Position numbers and translations under genes: made by a program. Shown here one piece after another: positions 6,134-8,153 of a DNA stretch of 8,153 nucleotides. Numbering within the stretch: the first letter of the stretch is position 1; each line of letters opens with the position of its first letter. A model generated the notes under the pieces. That model was given only the letters and a program-made list of their open reading frames with translations. It did not search any database and was not told where the DNA came from. Origin of the DNA: Bacillota bacterium (lineage in GTDB: Bacteria > Bacillota > Bacilli > Alicyclobacillales > SLC66); NCBI GenBank assembly GCA_021797415.1, contig JAJZZT010000248.1:1-8153 (forward strand), given 5' to 3'.

Positions 6134-7091
6134 ATTGAAGGACGTCTCTGTCGCCTACGAAACACCGGGCGGTCCCGTGCAGGCGGTCAGTCACGTCAAT
6201 CTGGCCATCATGTCGGACGAGATCGTCGGCCTGGTCGGGGAATCGGGGTCCGGCAAATCCACCCTGGCATACGCCGTCATGCGCCTTTTGCGCGGCGCCG
6301 CAAGCGTGACGGAAGGTGAGATCAAGGTGCTGGGCCAGGATGTCTACGCTATGGATGCGAGGGCCTTGAAAAAATTCCGCTGGAACAAGATGGCCATGGT
6401 GTTTCAAAGCGCGATGAGCGCGCTCAATCCCGTCATGACGGTCGAAACGCAGATCATCGACACGCTGCGCAGCCACAGGCGCGACATGTCGGTGGCGGAG
6501 GCCCGGCGCAGGGCGGGCGAACTGCTCGATCTGGTGCGAATCGAGCGCAAGCGCCTGCGCAGCTACCCGCACGAACTGTCCGGCGGCATGCGCCAGCGGG
6601 TCGTCATGGCGATCGCCGTGGCGCTTGAACCGGATCTCGTGATCATGGACGAGCCGACCACCGCGCTGGATGTTGTCGTTCAGCGCTCGATTCTCGATGA
6701 GATTCAGGCGATCCAGCGCGAGAAGCATTTTTCTGTCCTCTTCATCAGCCACGATTTCAGCCTTGTCGCGGAACTCGCGCAGCGTGTCGCGATCATGTAC
6801 GCCGGCCGGATCGTCGAGATTTCCCGCGGTGACACGCTGTCTCTGGAGCATCGCCATCACCCCTACACGGAAGGGTTGTTGCGGGCGATTCCCGAATTGA
6901 CGGCGGATGATGTCGTCATTGAAGGCATTCCCGGACATCCGCCGGATCTGGTCAATCTTCCGCAGGGCTGTGCGTTTCACCCGCGCTGCCCGGTCGCCAT
7001 GGATATCTGCCGCACGGTTCGCCCTGAGCCGATAGCCCTTGGTGATACAATGGTGGAGTGCCATTTGTTCACAAAACAGGAGGTGTCGTAA
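6108..7091 (+). CDS. ABC importer ATPase, DppD/OppD family
   Basis: This 327-residue cytoplasmic ATPase is one of a pair that powers the importer. It has Walker A GESGSGKS at 44-51, Q-loop Q100, signature LSGGM at 157-161, Walker B LVIMD plus catalytic E182 at 177-182, and H-loop H215. All key residues are intact. The C-terminal oligopeptide-type domain carries IPGHPPDL (274-281) and four cysteines, C288, C294, C301 and C318. This pattern, as CAFHPRC...C...C, binds a 4Fe-4S cluster in some relatives. The start is ATG at 6108 because AAGGAGG at 6091-6097 lies ten bases before it; the in-frame ATG at 6057 lacks such a site. The gene begins inside the end of the permease gene and its stop is one base from the next start. 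Confidence 0.95.
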   Translation: MAQIQPVLELKDVSVAYETPGGPVQAVSHVNLAIMSDEIVGLVGESGSGKSTLAYAVMRLLRGAASVTEGEIKVLGQDVYAMDARALKKFRWNKMAMVFQSAMSALNPVMTVETQIIDTLRSHRRDMSVAEARRRAGELLDLVRIERKRLRSYPHELSGGMRQRVVMAIAVALEPDLVIMDEPTTALDVVVQRSILDEIQAIQREKHFSVLFISHDFSLVAELAQRVAIMYAGRIVEISRGDTLSLEHRHHPYTEGLLRAIPELTADDVVIEGIPGHPPDLVNLPQGCAFHPRCPVAMDICRTVRPEPIALGDTMVECHLFTKQEVS

Positions 7092-7092
7092 C

Positions 7093-8085
<993 letters not shown>

Positions 8086-8114
8086 GAAGTGGGAAAGCAA
8101 AGAGGTGATTTTTG

Positions 8115-8153
8115 GTGGTGACCATCAGGGATGTGGCGCGGCGCGCGGGAGTT
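8115..8153 (+). CDS. LacI-family transcriptional regulator, N-terminal fragment
   Basis: Thirteen codons are visible before the window ends, reading MVTIRDVARRAGV if the GTG at 8115 starts translation. This is the standard opening of the LacI/GalR DNA-binding helix-turn-helix (pattern TIxDVAxxAGV). AGAGGTGAT at 8101-8109 is a strong ribosome site, and the spacing favours 8115 over the GTG at 8118. LacI-family proteins are usually sugar-responsive repressors that bind palindromes with a central CG. It lies 29 bp after the ATPase gene with no terminator between, so it is probably transcribed with the importer and may regulate it. The effector domain is outside the window. Confidence 0.85.
   Translation, partial: MVTIRDVARRAGV

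Noticed and set aside
7039..7092. Earlier in-frame ATG for the second ATPase.
   Set aside because: It lies deep within the previous gene without a ribosome site; ATG at 7093 follows AGGAGGT at ideal spacing.

Overview
The window looks like a chromosomal piece of a GC-rich Bacillota, perhaps of the Alicyclobacillus/Kyrpidia type. The basis is the strong AGGAGG-type ribosome sites, the use of GTG and TTG starts, a TTGACA-type promoter, a narJ-narI pair and a LacI-family regulator. The genus is inference only.

Layout. (1) Bases 1-977 are the end of a respiratory nitrate reductase operon: the 3' end of narJ (assembly chaperone) and a complete narI (membrane cytochrome b subunit with all four haem-ligand histidines in place). 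(2) Bases 956-1864, minus strand, encode a secreted class A beta-lactamase-like serine hydrolase. It runs convergent to narI and overlaps it by 22 bp. (3) Bases 1865-2398 are a divergent control region of about 530 bp with no convincing gene. It holds a candidate promoter for each direction, two inverted repeats, a LacI/CcpA-type operator-like site and a possible folded leader. (4) Bases 2399-8085 are a complete five-gene ABC importer of the dipeptide/oligopeptide (Opp/Dpp) class: binding protein, two permeases and two ATPases, all on the plus strand with short gaps or overlaps after the binding protein. (5) At 8115 a further plus-strand gene begins. Only 13 codons are visible, but they read as the start of a LacI-family helix-turn-helix.

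How it fits together. The importer would capture a solute outside the membrane, pass it through the two-permease channel and use the paired ATPases for power. By family name the solute would be a peptide. However, the adjacent LacI-family gene, the LacI-type operator-like sites upstream, and the GWPTP...NP...LMHL-type C-terminus of the binding protein together suggest the branch of this family that imports oligosaccharides. That is inference and would be settled by the genes just beyond the right edge.

Odd points are the absence of a lipobox cysteine in the binding protein, the lack of a recognisable omega-loop Glu in the beta-lactamase-like protein, and a stable stem-loop with a GCGA loop between the binding protein and the permeases. 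I see no IS element, tRNA, rRNA, CRISPR array or frameshifted gene. Nothing here by itself proves a new system.
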